Positions 10,614 to 19,611 of a stretch of DNA of 64,000 nt are shown piece after piece. Made by a program: the position numbers and the translations under genes. The number at the start of each line of letters is the position of its first letter. Within the stretch, counting starts at the first letter, position 1. The notes under the pieces were generated by a model. That model saw only the letters and a program-made list of their open reading frames with translations. It was not told the DNA's origin and ran no database searches. This stretch comes from Methylocaldum sp035627495 (lineage in GTDB: Bacteria > Pseudomonadota > Gammaproteobacteria > Methylococcales > Methylococcaceae): NCBI RefSeq assembly GCF_035627495.1, contig NZ_DASPLO010000007.1, positions 29,800 through 93,799 on the forward strand, in the 5' to 3' direction.

Positions 10614-10645
10614 TGGGGCTGTTTGCTGCCAGCCCCATGCTTTTC
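10614..10645 (+). terminator. rho-independent terminator-like hairpin after pssA
   Basis: TGGGGCTG (10614-10621) pairs perfectly with CAGCCCCA (10630-10637) across an eight-base loop and is followed by TGCTTTTCC. It starts 8 bases after the pssA stop. Confidence 0.6.
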
Positions 10646-10740
10646 CGATGGATAAGACGAAACTGTCCCCGTTTACAGCTATGGCGCTTGTACGATGCCC
10701 GGATGAGTAATATAGTTGCTCAAAAGGCAGTTTTAAATCC

Positions 10741-10854
10741 ATGCATCGAATCATCATTCCACAATGCTGTAAGTTCGGCCGCGTCGCCGGCCGCGTCAGT
10801 GTTGTCTGCCGCTCTGAATTCCTCAGCCTTCTGAGTCTTCGTCTCCTGCCCTGA
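10741..10854 (+). CDS. leucine-rich leader peptide of leuA (putative attenuator)
   Basis: A 37-codon frame from ATG 10741 to TGA 10852-10854. After an N-terminal MHRIIIPQCC stretch it ends in FLSLLSLRLLP, with six leucine codons (CTC, CTT, CTG, CTT, CTC, CTG) in nine positions. It ends 94 bases before leuA, the gene for the first committed step of leucine synthesis. CTGCCC/GGGCAG forms a hairpin whose loop holds the stop codon, and further inverted repeats follow. This is the classical organisation of a transcription attenuator in which slow decoding of Leu codons alters RNA folding. No strong ribosome binding site is visible. Peptide and hairpins are seen; regulation is inferred. Confidence 0.7.
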   Translation: MHRIIIPQCCKFGRVAGRVSVVCRSEFLSLLSLRLLP

Positions 10855-10925
10855 GGGGCAGTAGACTTGACGCATTCCAAAATCCTAGGCACGAATATAC
10901 AGGTAGGCCCTCCTGAAGGGAGGCT
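10847..10925 (+). promoter_or_regulatory. hairpins of the leuA leader RNA
   Basis: Two structures follow the leucine codons: CTGCCC-TGAG-GGGCAG around the leader stop codon, and, about 45 bases later, GTAG..CCTCC-TGAAG-GGAGG-CTAC (a two-base bulge on the 5' side). No T-run follows the second, so the control may act on translation or through Rho. An earlier CTCAG/CTGAG pair overlaps the leucine codons and could be the competing stem. Confidence 0.45.
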
Positions 10926-10948
10926 ACGAGAGATAACGAGGTTTTATC

Positions 10949-12496
10949 ATGAGCGACAAACTCATCATTTTCGATACGACGTTGCGGGACGGCGAGCAAA
11001 GTCCCGGTGCTTCCATGACACGGGACGAGAAAGTCCGTATCGCCAAGGCTCTTGAGCGTCTGCGGGTGGATGTGATCGAGGCCGGTTTTCCGTCGGCGAG
11101 CCCGGGGGATTTCGATGCGGTGCAAGCCGTGGCGCGGGCGGTGAAAGAAAGTGCTGTGTGCGCTTTGGCGCGGGCTTTGGATAAAGACATCGATCGGGCC
11201 GGCGAGGCGCTTAAGGAAGCCAATCGGGCCCGTATCCATGCTTTTATCGCGACTTCGCCGATTCACATGCAGAGAAAGCTGCGCATGGAGCCGGATCAGG
11301 TGATCGAGTATGCGGTGAAGGCCGTGAAAAGGGCGCGGCAGTACACCGATGACGTCGAGTTTTCGCCGGAAGACGCCGGGCGCTCCGAGGAAGATTTTTT
11401 GTGCCGGATACTCGAGGCGGTGATCGATGTGGGCGCGACAACCTTGAATATCCCCGATACCGTCGGTTACAGCGTGCCTGAGCAATTCGGCCGTACGATC
11501 CGCCGCTTGCGAGAACGCATCCCCAATTCCGATAAAGCCGTCTTTTCCGTGCATTGCCACAACGATCTAGGCTTGGCGGTGGCCAATTCGCTGTCTGCCG
11601 TCATGAACGGCGCGCGGCAGATCGAATGCACTATTAATGGCTTGGGTGAACGAGCGGGCAATGCCGCGCTGGAGGAGATCGTCATGGCGGTCAAGACCCG
11701 CAAAGACGTGTTTCCGTGCCGGGTCGACATCGACACCCGTGAGATTGTGGCTTGTTCCAAGCTCGTCTCGAACATCACCGGTTTTCCGGTACAGCCCAAT
11801 AAGGCTATCGTCGGGGCCAATGCTTTTGCGCACGAGTCCGGCATTCATCAGGATGGCGTCTTGAAAAGCCGCGAGACTTACGAAATCATGAGCGCGGAGG
11901 ACGTGGGGTGGACCACCAACCGAATGGTGCTGGGCAAGCATTCCGGCCGCAACGCGTTTCGGACGCGTATGCAGGAATTGGGCATCGAGTTCGGATCCGA
12001 GAAAGAATTGAACGATGCGTTCCAGCACTTCAAGGATCTGGCGGACAAGAAGCATGAAATTTTCGATGAGGACCTTCAGGCCTTGATTACCGAAGCGGGC
12101 GTCGAAGCGGAGGACGAGCGCGTTAAACTGGTTGCGCTCAAGGTGTGCTCGGAAACGGGCGAGACTCCCTCTGCACGAGTGACCCTCAAAGTCGAAAACG
12201 AGGAAATGACCGGCACGGCCAAAGGCGGCGGCGTGGTCGACGCAAGCCTTAAGGCCATCGAGTCCCTCGTCCATACCGAATCCACTTTGTCGCTGTACTC
12301 GGTCAACAGCATCACCACCGGCACCGACGCTCAGGGCGAAGTGACAGTCCGTCTCGAAAAAGGCGGGCGCATCGTCAACGGCCAAGGGGCGGATACTGAC
12401 ATTGTGATCGCTTCGGCCAAGGCTTACATCAATGCGGTCAATAAGCTGCTGGCGCCTCGTCAACGCATGCACCCTCAAGTGGCGGGGGACGTTTGA
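10949..12496 (+). CDS. leuA: 2-isopropylmalate synthase
   Basis: 515 residues. The catalytic TIM barrel opens with IIFDTTLRDGEQSPGASM (metal and substrate binding) and has HCHNDLGLAVANSL (metal-binding histidines); the C-terminal LeuA allosteric domain, which binds leucine, begins near residue 390 and ends in the ANKLL-type tail. Condenses acetyl-CoA with 2-ketoisovalerate. ATG 10949 is preceded by AACGAGG at proper spacing. Preceded by a leucine-rich leader peptide, so feedback probably acts both on the enzyme and on transcription. Confidence 0.97.
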   Translation: MSDKLIIFDTTLRDGEQSPGASMTRDEKVRIAKALERLRVDVIEAGFPSASPGDFDAVQAVARAVKESAVCALARALDKDIDRAGEALKEANRARIHAFIATSPIHMQRKLRMEPDQVIEYAVKAVKRARQYTDDVEFSPEDAGRSEEDFLCRILEAVIDVGATTLNIPDTVGYSVPEQFGRTIRRLRERIPNSDKAVFSVHCHNDLGLAVANSLSAVMNGARQIECTINGLGERAGNAALEEIVMAVKTRKDVFPCRVDIDTREIVACSKLVSNITGFPVQPNKAIVGANAFAHESGIHQDGVLKSRETYEIMSAEDVGWTTNRMVLGKHSGRNAFRTRMQELGIEFGSEKELNDAFQHFKDLADKKHEIFDEDLQALITEAGVEAEDERVKLVALKVCSETGETPSARVTLKVENEEMTGTAKGGGVVDASLKAIESLVHTESTLSLYSVNSITTGTDAQGEVTVRLEKGGRIVNGQGADTDIVIASAKAYINAVNKLLAPRQRMHPQVAGDV

Positions 12497-12549
12497 GGAT
12501 GCGCGAGTTTTGCAAGGGGGCGGTGTAAAAGCCGCCCCCGCGTTTCACC

Positions 12550-13290
12550 ATGCCTCTCGACGAACGACAACGGGAATATCTCCGTTTAATGGGGATCCAA
12601 GTGTGGGTACCCCGGTTGCATATCCCATTCGGGGCTGTCGAGAACCCTAATCACTTTACCCCCATGCCGGATGACTTGCATGAGAGCGTAGATACGGTGG
12701 ACGTACCGGTTCCCGGCACTGCTTCGACTTGTCCGCTTAACTGGGAGGATTTGGAAGCCCGAGTAGCGGGTTGTACCGCCTGCCCGTTACATCAGGGCCG
12801 CACGCAGACCGTTTTCGGCGTCGGCACTCGGGAGGCCGAATGGATGGTGATCGGCGAAGCGCCGGGAGAACAGGAGGATTTGCAAGGCGAGCCGTTCGTG
12901 GGGCGGGCCGGGCAATTACTCAATGAAATGATTCGGGCCGTTGGTCTAAAAAGGGAAGCCGTTTACATCGCCAACGTGATCAAATGCCGTCCGCCTAAGA
13001 ACCGCGATCCGGCCCCGGAAGAAGCCGCGGCCTGCGAGGGTTATTTGAAAGGACAGTTGGCGTTGGTGAAACCCAAGATTATTCTGGCCGTGGGGCGTAT
13101 TGCCGCACAAAATTTATTAAAAACCGCCACACCCATCGGTAAACTACGCGGTCAGGTGCATTATTACGAGCACATTCCGCTGGTGGTGACTTACCATCCC
13201 GCTTACCTGCTGCGTTCGCAATTGGAAAAGCGACGGGCTTGGGAAGATCTCAAATTGGCCATGCGGACCTTTCGACAACAAAATAGCTAG
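12550..13290 (+). CDS. family 4 uracil-DNA glycosylase
   Basis: 246 residues. The catalytic core has motif A GEAPGEQED (about 102-110) and motif B HPAYLLR (about 216-222). Four cysteines at 75, 78, 146 and 162 match the 4Fe-4S ligands of family 4 (UdgA-like) enzymes. It removes uracil from DNA at the start of base excision repair. The first 60 residues are an extra N-terminal segment resembling the short extension shared with DNA polymerase-related glycosylases of proteobacteria. The gene is followed by rimI after 16 bases, a common gammaproteobacterial pairing. Confidence 0.92.
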   Translation: MPLDERQREYLRLMGIQVWVPRLHIPFGAVENPNHFTPMPDDLHESVDTVDVPVPGTASTCPLNWEDLEARVAGCTACPLHQGRTQTVFGVGTREAEWMVIGEAPGEQEDLQGEPFVGRAGQLLNEMIRAVGLKREAVYIANVIKCRPPKNRDPAPEEAAACEGYLKGQLALVKPKIILAVGRIAAQNLLKTATPIGKLRGQVHYYEHIPLVVTYHPAYLLRSQLEKRRAWEDLKLAMRTFRQQNS

Positions 13291-13306
13291 AGAATTTACG
13301 GCCGCT

Positions 13307-13843
13307 ATGTCCGATTTGTTCGAACGTATCAAGAAGTTCATCAGTTATGACGCCGAAACCGAATTTTATTACCGACACTTCCCCAGCCTCGCGGAGAATG
13401 CCGAACTGATAATTCGTCCCATGCGGCGGTCGGACTTGAGCGTCGTGGCCGCCATCGAGCAACGCGCCTATGAATTTCCCTGGGAGCCGGCCACCTTCCG
13501 GGACTGCTACAGCGTGGGCTATTGCTGCTGGGTAGGCGAAAAGGCCGGTCAGGTCGTTAGCTATGGAATTGCGACGGTCGGGGCGGGGGAGTCGCATGTG
13601 CTCAATCTCTGCGTGTCGCCGCAAAATCAGGGGCAGGGCTACGGGCGATCGATGCTGGAAAAACTCATGGCAGTCGCCAAAGAACACTACGCCGAAACGA
13701 TTTTCCTCGAAGTACGTCCTTCCAACAAACCCGCCATCAAACTTTACCATCAGTTGGGATTCAACGAGATCGGCACCCGCAAAGGCTATTATCCGGCCCG
13801 AAACGGCCGAGAAGATGCCCTGATTATGGCTCGGATGCTGTAA
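13307..13843 (+). CDS. rimI: ribosomal protein S18 alanine N-acetyltransferase (GNAT)
   Basis: 178 residues; GNAT fold beginning at LIIRPMRRSDLSVVAAIEQ, with acetyl-CoA binding motif QNQGQGYGRSML and the C-terminal GFNEIGTRKGYYPA and GREDALIMA segments characteristic of RimI. About 35 residues precede the usual RimI start, so translation might begin later (no good internal ATG until residue 41). RimI acetylates the N-terminal alanine of S18. Downstream partner of the uracil-DNA glycosylase. Confidence 0.9.
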   Translation: MSDLFERIKKFISYDAETEFYYRHFPSLAENAELIIRPMRRSDLSVVAAIEQRAYEFPWEPATFRDCYSVGYCCWVGEKAGQVVSYGIATVGAGESHVLNLCVSPQNQGQGYGRSMLEKLMAVAKEHYAETIFLEVRPSNKPAIKLYHQLGFNEIGTRKGYYPARNGREDALIMARML

Positions 13844-13887
13844 CCGTCCGCCCGAGAAGTTTCATTCCCTCGGCTTAGAACGGATGG

Positions 13888-16800
13888 CTACTCCGGTTCG
13901 CCAAATCTTGGTGGGTCGCCGACGGCTTCGAACCGCCCGAATTTAAGCAGTATCGCCGGCAGCAGCAGCAGGTTGAGTATCGTGGAGGAGACCAGTCCGC
14001 CGATGATGATCGCGGCCATGGGACCCATGATCTCGCGGCCCGGATTGTCGCTGTTGACGGCGATGGGCAGCATCGCAAGCGCGGTGACCAGCGCCGTCAT
14101 CAGGATCGAAGGGAGTCGTTCTTGCGCGCCCTGGATCGCCGTTTCCAGATTCCATGGCCGCTTTTCCCGCTCCACCAGATGCCGGTAGTGCGAAATCAGC
14201 ATGATGGCGTTGCGCACGGTGATCCCGAACAGGGTGACGAACCCTACCATCGATCCGACCGAGAGCGTGCTACCCGTCAGGATCGCCGCGGCGACGCCTC
14301 CGGCCAGTGAAAAGGGAAGATTGCTCAAGGTCAAGAGCGTGTGGCGTACACTGCCGATGGCCAAAAAGATCAACAGCAGGACTCCAATGCCCGACAGGAG
14401 AGCATGGACTGTCAACTCCCAGCGTGCTTTACCTTGCTCCACGGCGGCTCCCGTGAATTCGGGATAGATTTCAGGCGGAAAGTCGATAGAGGCGAAGGTG
14501 CGCCGGCGAAGCTCTTCCACGAATGAACCCGGATCGCGTCCGGTCACGTTTGCCGTGACCGTCTGCACACGCTGTCCGCCACGATGCAGAATGTTGTAGC
14601 GTCCTCCGATCTGTTGGATATCCGCGATTTCCCCCAGTTCCACGACAAGGCCGTCCGGGGTGCGGAGCGGTATGTGCGCTACGGCTTCGGAGCGGCGCCG
14701 CAATTCCGGCGGCAGAATTACGGCCACGTTATAGGCGCGATTGTCCAAGTAATAGCTGCCAGCCACCCGGCCTTGCAAAGCCGTTTGCAGGACATCGGCC
14801 ACTTCCAGCGGACGCAAGCCGTAGCTGGCCAGGTAATCCAGTTTCAGGCGAATCTGCAGCAGCGGCGTGCCGGGAGGCGATCGCAGCTGCACATCGGTGG
14901 CCCCGGGAAGATTTCGAATCAAGTTGGCGACCTGGCGCGCCTTCTGATCGATCTGGTCGAGGTCCGGGCCGTATAGATTGACCACTATGGGTGCCGTATA
15001 ACCGGAGATGGTTTCGTCGACTCGCTCGGTTAAAAAGGTATTCGCTTCGAACAGGATTCCCGGAAAATCACCCAGGATCCGCCGGAGACGGTCCAGCACC
15101 GATTGCTGGCCTTCGCCGGACAGCGGCTTCAGGCGGACTTCGTACTCGCTGTAATGGCTGCCGTAAGTATCGGCTCCGCGCTCGGCCCGGCCGGCCCATT
15201 GCGAGACCGATTCGACTTCCGGCATCGTCAGAAATTGCCGGGTCAGCAGCCCGCCGATTCTGAGCGATTCGGCCAGCGACGTGCCGGGAAGGCTGGTGGT
15301 GTGAACGATGTAATGGCCCTCCCGAAGTTCGGGCAAGAATTCCCCGCCGAGGTTCGGCAGCGCCGCAAACCCGAGTCCGCAGATCAACGCGCTGATCCAC
15401 AAGGCCGCTCTTGGCCGTTTCGCAATGGATCTCAGCAGGCTGGCGTATCTGGGCTGAAGCAGCCGGATCAACGGCGGGATGTTATTGGCCTTGCTGTTTT
15501 CCAAGAGAACATAGCAGAGCGCGGGCGTCACCGTCAGCGCCACGAGGAGGGACATCAGAATGGCGAGGATATAGGCATAACCGAGCGGGGCGAACAGGCG
15601 ACCGGCAACGCCGTCGAGGGTCAGGAGCGGCAAGAACACCAGCGCAACAATAAAGCTGGCATAGATCACGGAGCTGCGCACCTCCATGGAGGCTTCGTAG
15701 ACCACGTGGAGCGTCGGGCGCGGTGTCGGGCTCAGGCGGTTTTCGCGGAGGCGGCGGAAGATGTTTTCGGTGTCGATGATCGCGTCATCCACCACCTCGC
15801 CCAAGGCGATCGCGAGTCCGCCCAGGATCATGATGTTGAGATTGATGCCGAGATTCAGCAGCGTCACCACGGCAGCCAACAGCGAAAGGGGTATGGCGAT
15901 GGCCGAGATAAATGCGGTGCGGAAATCGAACAGAAAGGCGTAAAGCACCAGAACGACCAGAAAACCGCCCATCAGCAGATGCCCGGCAAGATTCTGCAAG
16001 GATCGCTCGATGTAATCCGCCGGCCGGAATAGACGGGGATAGAAATCGATAGTCTGTTTGGCGAAAAGCTGCTCGAATTCTTGGAGCACGCTTTCGACGC
16101 TCCGCGAGACGCTCAGCGTATTGGCGCCGTACTGGCCGATCACCATCATGACGATGGCAGGCTTTCCGCCAACGGCGGCGGCGCCAATGGGCGGTCTGGG
16201 CGCTGTGGTGACGGTCGCCACATCTGCCAGAGTGATATTCGCGCCGTTTTGGCGCAGCAGCACGACCTGCTTCAAAGTTTCCTCGGCAGCCGGAAGGCCC
16301 ACGATATTCAGGTTGATCCGCTGGTTGTCGTTCTCCACGAATCCGGCTCCGGGCATGCCCGTCGCCTGGCGAGCGGCGCGCACGACGTCCTCGGTAGCCA
16401 GGCCGTGGCGGCGCAGCCTGTCCGGGGCGATCTGAATCTGCAACTGCCGGATTTCGCCGCCGAACACGTTCACATCCGCAACGCCCGGCACGGCGAGAAG
16501 ACGCGGTACGATGGTCCAGTCCACCAGATCGCGAAGCTCCATAAGGCTGCGGGAAGGCGAGCTAAGGCCGATGGTGAGAACCGTCGCGGAAGATGAGGAC
16601 AGCGGTACGGTCACGGGCGGACCGGCGCCCACCGGCAGTTCGCCGGCAAGCACGGCCAGGCGCTCGCCGACGAGTTGCCGGTTACGGTAAATATCGGTGT
16701 CTTCCTCGAAAACGGCTGTCACCACCGAAAGGCCCTGGATCGACTCGGATCGGATGCTGTCCAGGCCGATCAAGCCGGCCAGGTGTTTCTCGATGCGCGA

Positions 16801-16998
16801 GGTGACGAGGGTTTCCGTCTGTTCGGCCGTGAGGCCGGGAGCTTCGGTTTGGATGACGACACGGGGTGCGGAAAACTCGGGAAAGATATCCAAACTCGCC
16901 TGGCCGAGACGGAGCGCGCCGTAGAACAGCAGCAGGAGGGCGAGCGCAATGACCACACCGCGCTGCTGCACGGAGAACCGAACGATGGCGGACAGCAT
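13888..16998 (-). CDS. RND efflux pump inner-membrane subunit, CusA/CzcA type
   Basis: 1036 residues from ATG 16998, which overlaps the adaptor's stop by one base and yields the family N-terminus MLSAIVRFSVQQRGVVIAL; longer upstream frame is rejected. Twelve membrane segments in two halves with two large periplasmic loops. The block GEVVDDAIIDTENIFRRLRE in the fourth segment region is typical of the heavy-metal RND family. It exports substrate (metal cation or a small organic) using proton influx. No outer-membrane TolC-type gene lies beside it, so a factor from elsewhere must complete the pump. Substrate not predictable. Confidence 0.9.
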   Translation of the reverse strand: MLSAIVRFSVQQRGVVIALALLLLFYGALRLGQASLDIFPEFSAPRVVIQTEAPGLTAEQTETLVTSRIEKHLAGLIGLDSIRSESIQGLSVVTAVFEEDTDIYRNRQLVGERLAVLAGELPVGAGPPVTVPLSSSSATVLTIGLSSPSRSLMELRDLVDWTIVPRLLAVPGVADVNVFGGEIRQLQIQIAPDRLRRHGLATEDVVRAARQATGMPGAGFVENDNQRINLNIVGLPAAEETLKQVVLLRQNGANITLADVATVTTAPRPPIGAAAVGGKPAIVMMVIGQYGANTLSVSRSVESVLQEFEQLFAKQTIDFYPRLFRPADYIERSLQNLAGHLLMGGFLVVLVLYAFLFDFRTAFISAIAIPLSLLAAVVTLLNLGINLNIMILGGLAIALGEVVDDAIIDTENIFRRLRENRLSPTPRPTLHVVYEASMEVRSSVIYASFIVALVFLPLLTLDGVAGRLFAPLGYAYILAILMSLLVALTVTPALCYVLLENSKANNIPPLIRLLQPRYASLLRSIAKRPRAALWISALICGLGFAALPNLGGEFLPELREGHYIVHTTSLPGTSLAESLRIGGLLTRQFLTMPEVESVSQWAGRAERGADTYGSHYSEYEVRLKPLSGEGQQSVLDRLRRILGDFPGILFEANTFLTERVDETISGYTAPIVVNLYGPDLDQIDQKARQVANLIRNLPGATDVQLRSPPGTPLLQIRLKLDYLASYGLRPLEVADVLQTALQGRVAGSYYLDNRAYNVAVILPPELRRRSEAVAHIPLRTPDGLVVELGEIADIQQIGGRYNILHRGGQRVQTVTANVTGRDPGSFVEELRRRTFASIDFPPEIYPEFTGAAVEQGKARWELTVHALLSGIGVLLLIFLAIGSVRHTLLTLSNLPFSLAGGVAAAILTGSTLSVGSMVGFVTLFGITVRNAIMLISHYRHLVEREKRPWNLETAIQGAQERLPSILMTALVTALAMLPIAVNSDNPGREIMGPMAAIIIGGLVSSTILNLLLLPAILLKFGRFEAVGDPPRFGEPE

Positions 16999-18050
16999 CA
17001 GTCGTCGTCCTCGTCCGGAATATCTCCCCGGAACTCCTCCGAGAGCAACATCTGTCCGCCGGTTACGACGATCCTGTCGCCGGCTGCAAAGCCTTGATCG
17101 ACGAACCATGAGTTGCCGTGTTCGCGATAGGCGGTGATCTCGGTGCGGGTGAACGTTTGATCGTCCGACTGGCGATAAACCCAGGGTTTTCCGGCATGCC
17201 AAACGATCGCCGACGGCGGGATGGCGACGCCGGCTAGCGGTGCACCGGAAACCGGTAGCCAAGCGTTGATTCTCATTCCGGCGCGCAGTTGATTGCTTTG
17301 GGCGTGAAAGAAATAAGTCTCGCCCTGTACAAGATCGTCGGTTTTTGGGGCGGGAGAAATGAATTCGGCCTGATGCGCCAAAGTCCGGTCGCTTTCCCGG
17401 GCAACGAACAGGGCCCGCTGATCGGACGGCATCGATTGGCCGCTGGGCACGGCGATCAAGAGCAGTACCCGGCTACGGCTCAAGAGCTCCCGAAATAGCC
17501 GCGATTCGCCGTCGAAAGCGAGATGGGTCAGTTGTTCGCCCCAGGATTGTTCGGCCTCATGTCGAATTTCCCGCATCAGTCGCCGGGCAGCCTCGAGTTT
17601 GGCGCGATCAGCCTGGTATTGCGCCTCGGCCTGAGCCAAATCGCGGCCGGCAACGATGTTCTCGCGGTGCAAGGTCATCAGCCGGTTCCGGTTTTTTTGA
17701 GCCAACTCGATTGCGGCGTTTGCGATTTCGACCTCGGTGCTGGCCGCTTGATAACGAACGTGCAAAGCCAACAAAGGCTGAATGTCGACCACCCTGCCGT
17801 AAGCCGCCATCTCCGGCTGAAAAGCAAACGCGTTCAGAACCTCGGTTGCCAAGCCTCCGGCTTTTTGTTGCTCGTCGCTTAGACGGACGGTCGCGGCTCG
17901 CCGGCGGGAATCCGGCTGACTCTTTACGGCTGGCGTCGATTCGTGAGCAATCTCTTCGGTCTGACCGTCGCCGTCATCGGAGAAAACGGGGAAGGCGAAA
18001 ACGGTGAAAAACAGCGCCGTCAGGAAGGACAGACAGGAAGTCGGCTTCAT
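16998..18050 (-). CDS. RND periplasmic adaptor subunit
   Basis: 350 residues. Signal peptide (MKPTSCLSFLTALFFTVFA) then an acidic linker, a membrane-fusion-protein core with the helical hairpin around AELAQKNRNRLMTLHRENIVAGRDLAQAEA, a beta-barrel and a membrane-proximal domain (GDRIVVTGGQMLLSEEFRG). The tail is acidic (PDEDDD). It links the RND subunit to an outer-membrane channel. Its stop codon overlaps the RND start. Confidence 0.87.
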   Translation of the reverse strand: MKPTSCLSFLTALFFTVFAFPVFSDDGDGQTEEIAHESTPAVKSQPDSRRRAATVRLSDEQQKAGGLATEVLNAFAFQPEMAAYGRVVDIQPLLALHVRYQAASTEVEIANAAIELAQKNRNRLMTLHRENIVAGRDLAQAEAQYQADRAKLEAARRLMREIRHEAEQSWGEQLTHLAFDGESRLFRELLSRSRVLLLIAVPSGQSMPSDQRALFVARESDRTLAHQAEFISPAPKTDDLVQGETYFFHAQSNQLRAGMRINAWLPVSGAPLAGVAIPPSAIVWHAGKPWVYRQSDDQTFTRTEITAYREHGNSWFVDQGFAAGDRIVVTGGQMLLSEEFRGDIPDEDDD

Positions 18051-18344
18051 TGAAAAAATCGTAACTACGCGGGATTAAAGCAAAAAATGCATGTATTCGA
18101 AGCCGGAGGACTATAACTCAGCTGGTTTGCGAAACACAAACGATGGAGCCGAATCGGCTGCCGTACAACACTGGCCGGATGTCCTCGATTGAAAATTGTT
18201 TGACATGGTATCGACCAAAAACCACAATGCGGATGGGATGCGTTCTTTCATTATCCGGAAAGCTATCCGATGGACAAGGCGTGCAGCGCATGCGTTGTCC
18301 GGGCGCTTAAATCCCACACATCCAATAAAAAAGAGGAAGAGCCA
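18051..18344. other. intergenic region upstream of the DUF3365 gene
   Basis: About 290 bases between the divergent adaptor and haem-protein genes. It must contain both promoters; a TTGACA-like hexamer lies near 18198, but no convincing -10 pairs with it. Nothing else recognised. Confidence 0.4.
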
Positions 18345-18845
18345 ATGAAACTCAAATATTCGCTGTCTGCTCTGGTATTGGCGGCTGCGGCCGGTGCTGC
18401 AATCGCCGAAGAGGACGCGGCTATCGCGCGCACGGTCGACCAGGTCAAAATGCTTGATGCTCTTTATAAAACCGCCGTGGTGCTGATCACCGAGCATTAT
18501 GTGGAAAATCCTTCGTCCATTTCGGCGGCCACCGCATCGAAGCTGTTGTTCTCGGAAATGAAAAAGAACGGGTTTCATGAGGCCCGCCTTCTAGGATTAA
18601 CGGATCAACTGACCAACCCCGAGGAAAACACCCCAAAAGGGGATTTCGAAGAGACGGCCAAGCAAAAACTTATGTCCGGTGAACAGTACTATCAGCGAGT
18701 GATCAAGGAAGGCGACAAACGGTATCTTTACATGGCCACCGCAGTCCCGGTAGTGATGGAAAAATGTGTAATGTGCCACGCCAACTTCAAGGATAAAACC
18801 GGTCCTATCGGGGCACTGTCCTATAAAGTCGCGGTAATCGAATAA
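18345..18845 (+). CDS. Tll0287-like (DUF3365) c-type haem protein
   Basis: 166 residues from ATG 18345, supported by AAGAGGAAG 6 bases upstream; the longer frame beginning at 18270 is rejected. Signal peptide cleaved about AIA-EED. One c-type haem site CVMCH close to the C-terminus (about 141-145), with the preceding KRYLYMATAVPVVMEKC segment typical of Tll0287-like PAS-fold haem domains. Such proteins are periplasmic and are thought to sense redox state or gas or to carry electrons. Stand-alone here, ended by its own terminator. Confidence 0.85.
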   Translation: MKLKYSLSALVLAAAAGAAIAEEDAAIARTVDQVKMLDALYKTAVVLITEHYVENPSSISAATASKLLFSEMKKNGFHEARLLGLTDQLTNPEENTPKGDFEETAKQKLMSGEQYYQRVIKEGDKRYLYMATAVPVVMEKCVMCHANFKDKTGPIGALSYKVAVIE

Positions 18846-18867
18846 ACCTTTTAATTTTCCAAAGCTG

Positions 18868-18899
18868 AGGAACACGGCCTTGAGCCGTGTTTCCTTTTT
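18868..18899 (+). terminator. rho-independent terminator after the DUF3365 gene
   Basis: AACACGGC (18871-18878) pairs with GCCGTGTT (18884-18891) over a five-base loop and is followed by TCCTTTTT. Confidence 0.85.
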
Positions 18900-19028
18900 G
18901 GGGCTTCTCCATTGCGTTTGCCTTGTATCGGCAAGAACGGAAAAGTCTGCCTTCGGGAAACTCTGTAGGCAGTTGCGGCGCTTCTCGTGGATCATTTATC
19001 CTGCAAGGACTTGCCAAGGAGTCCGCCT

Positions 19029-19607
19029 ATGTTCGATTCAGCGCAATATGGTCCGGTTCTCAAGCCTTTACTCGCCGAGGAGCGGTTGAATTCGCTCGGT
19101 CCGGGTACGCCGAACGACAAGGTTTTCCCTTTGCTTCAGGCTTTGTCGGTTGAGCAAGCGTTTTTTCCGCACCCGATAAAAGATGCCGGCATGGCGAAAT
19201 GCTGTCTTGCCGGTTTGTGGCTGTACCACGACTATCTCGACGAGAGCCATCGCATCAGTCAATCCGTCTCGACTTCCACGGGCAGCTATTGGCACGGCAT
19301 CATGCACCGCCGCGAGCCGGATAGTTGGAACAGCAAATACTGGTTTGACCGGGTAAGGCAACATCCGGTTTTTCCCGCTTTGTGCGAGGCTGCGAAAAGC
19401 GTCGTAGAACAGGATTTACCGCTGCCCGAAACACGCTTCTTGCTGGAACAGCGGCAATGGGACCCCCATCGATTCATCGACCTTTGCGAGGCCTGCCGGA
19501 CGGGGAAAAGCCAAGCCGAAAACCTGTGCCGAATGATTCAACTGCGGGAATGGCAGTTGCTGTTCGATTATTGCTACAGGCAGGCTAGCGGGTTGCCCGT
19601 GTTTTAG
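19029..19607 (+). CDS. conserved hypothetical protein
   Basis: 192 residues from ATG 19029, with AAGGAG 8 bases upstream. I do not recognise a named family. It is cytosolic (no signal, no membrane segment), rich in Trp, His and Cys, and has the pattern WLYHDYLDESHRISQ, then GSYWHGIMHRREPDSWNSKYW, then HPVFPAL. I recall similar hypothetical proteins in Planctomycetes and other environmental bacteria, but no function. Conserved His/Asp/Glu residues would suit a metal enzyme. Convergent with the alcohol dehydrogenase, stops 4 bases apart. Confidence 0.75.
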   Translation: MFDSAQYGPVLKPLLAEERLNSLGPGTPNDKVFPLLQALSVEQAFFPHPIKDAGMAKCCLAGLWLYHDYLDESHRISQSVSTSTGSYWHGIMHRREPDSWNSKYWFDRVRQHPVFPALCEAAKSVVEQDLPLPETRFLLEQRQWDPHRFIDLCEACRTGKSQAENLCRMIQLREWQLLFDYCYRQASGLPVF

Positions 19608-19611
19608 GGCT

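Noticed and set aside
15103..16032. Long open frame antisense to the RND pump
   Set aside because: Arises from GC-rich third positions of the opposite strand; composition is not protein-like.
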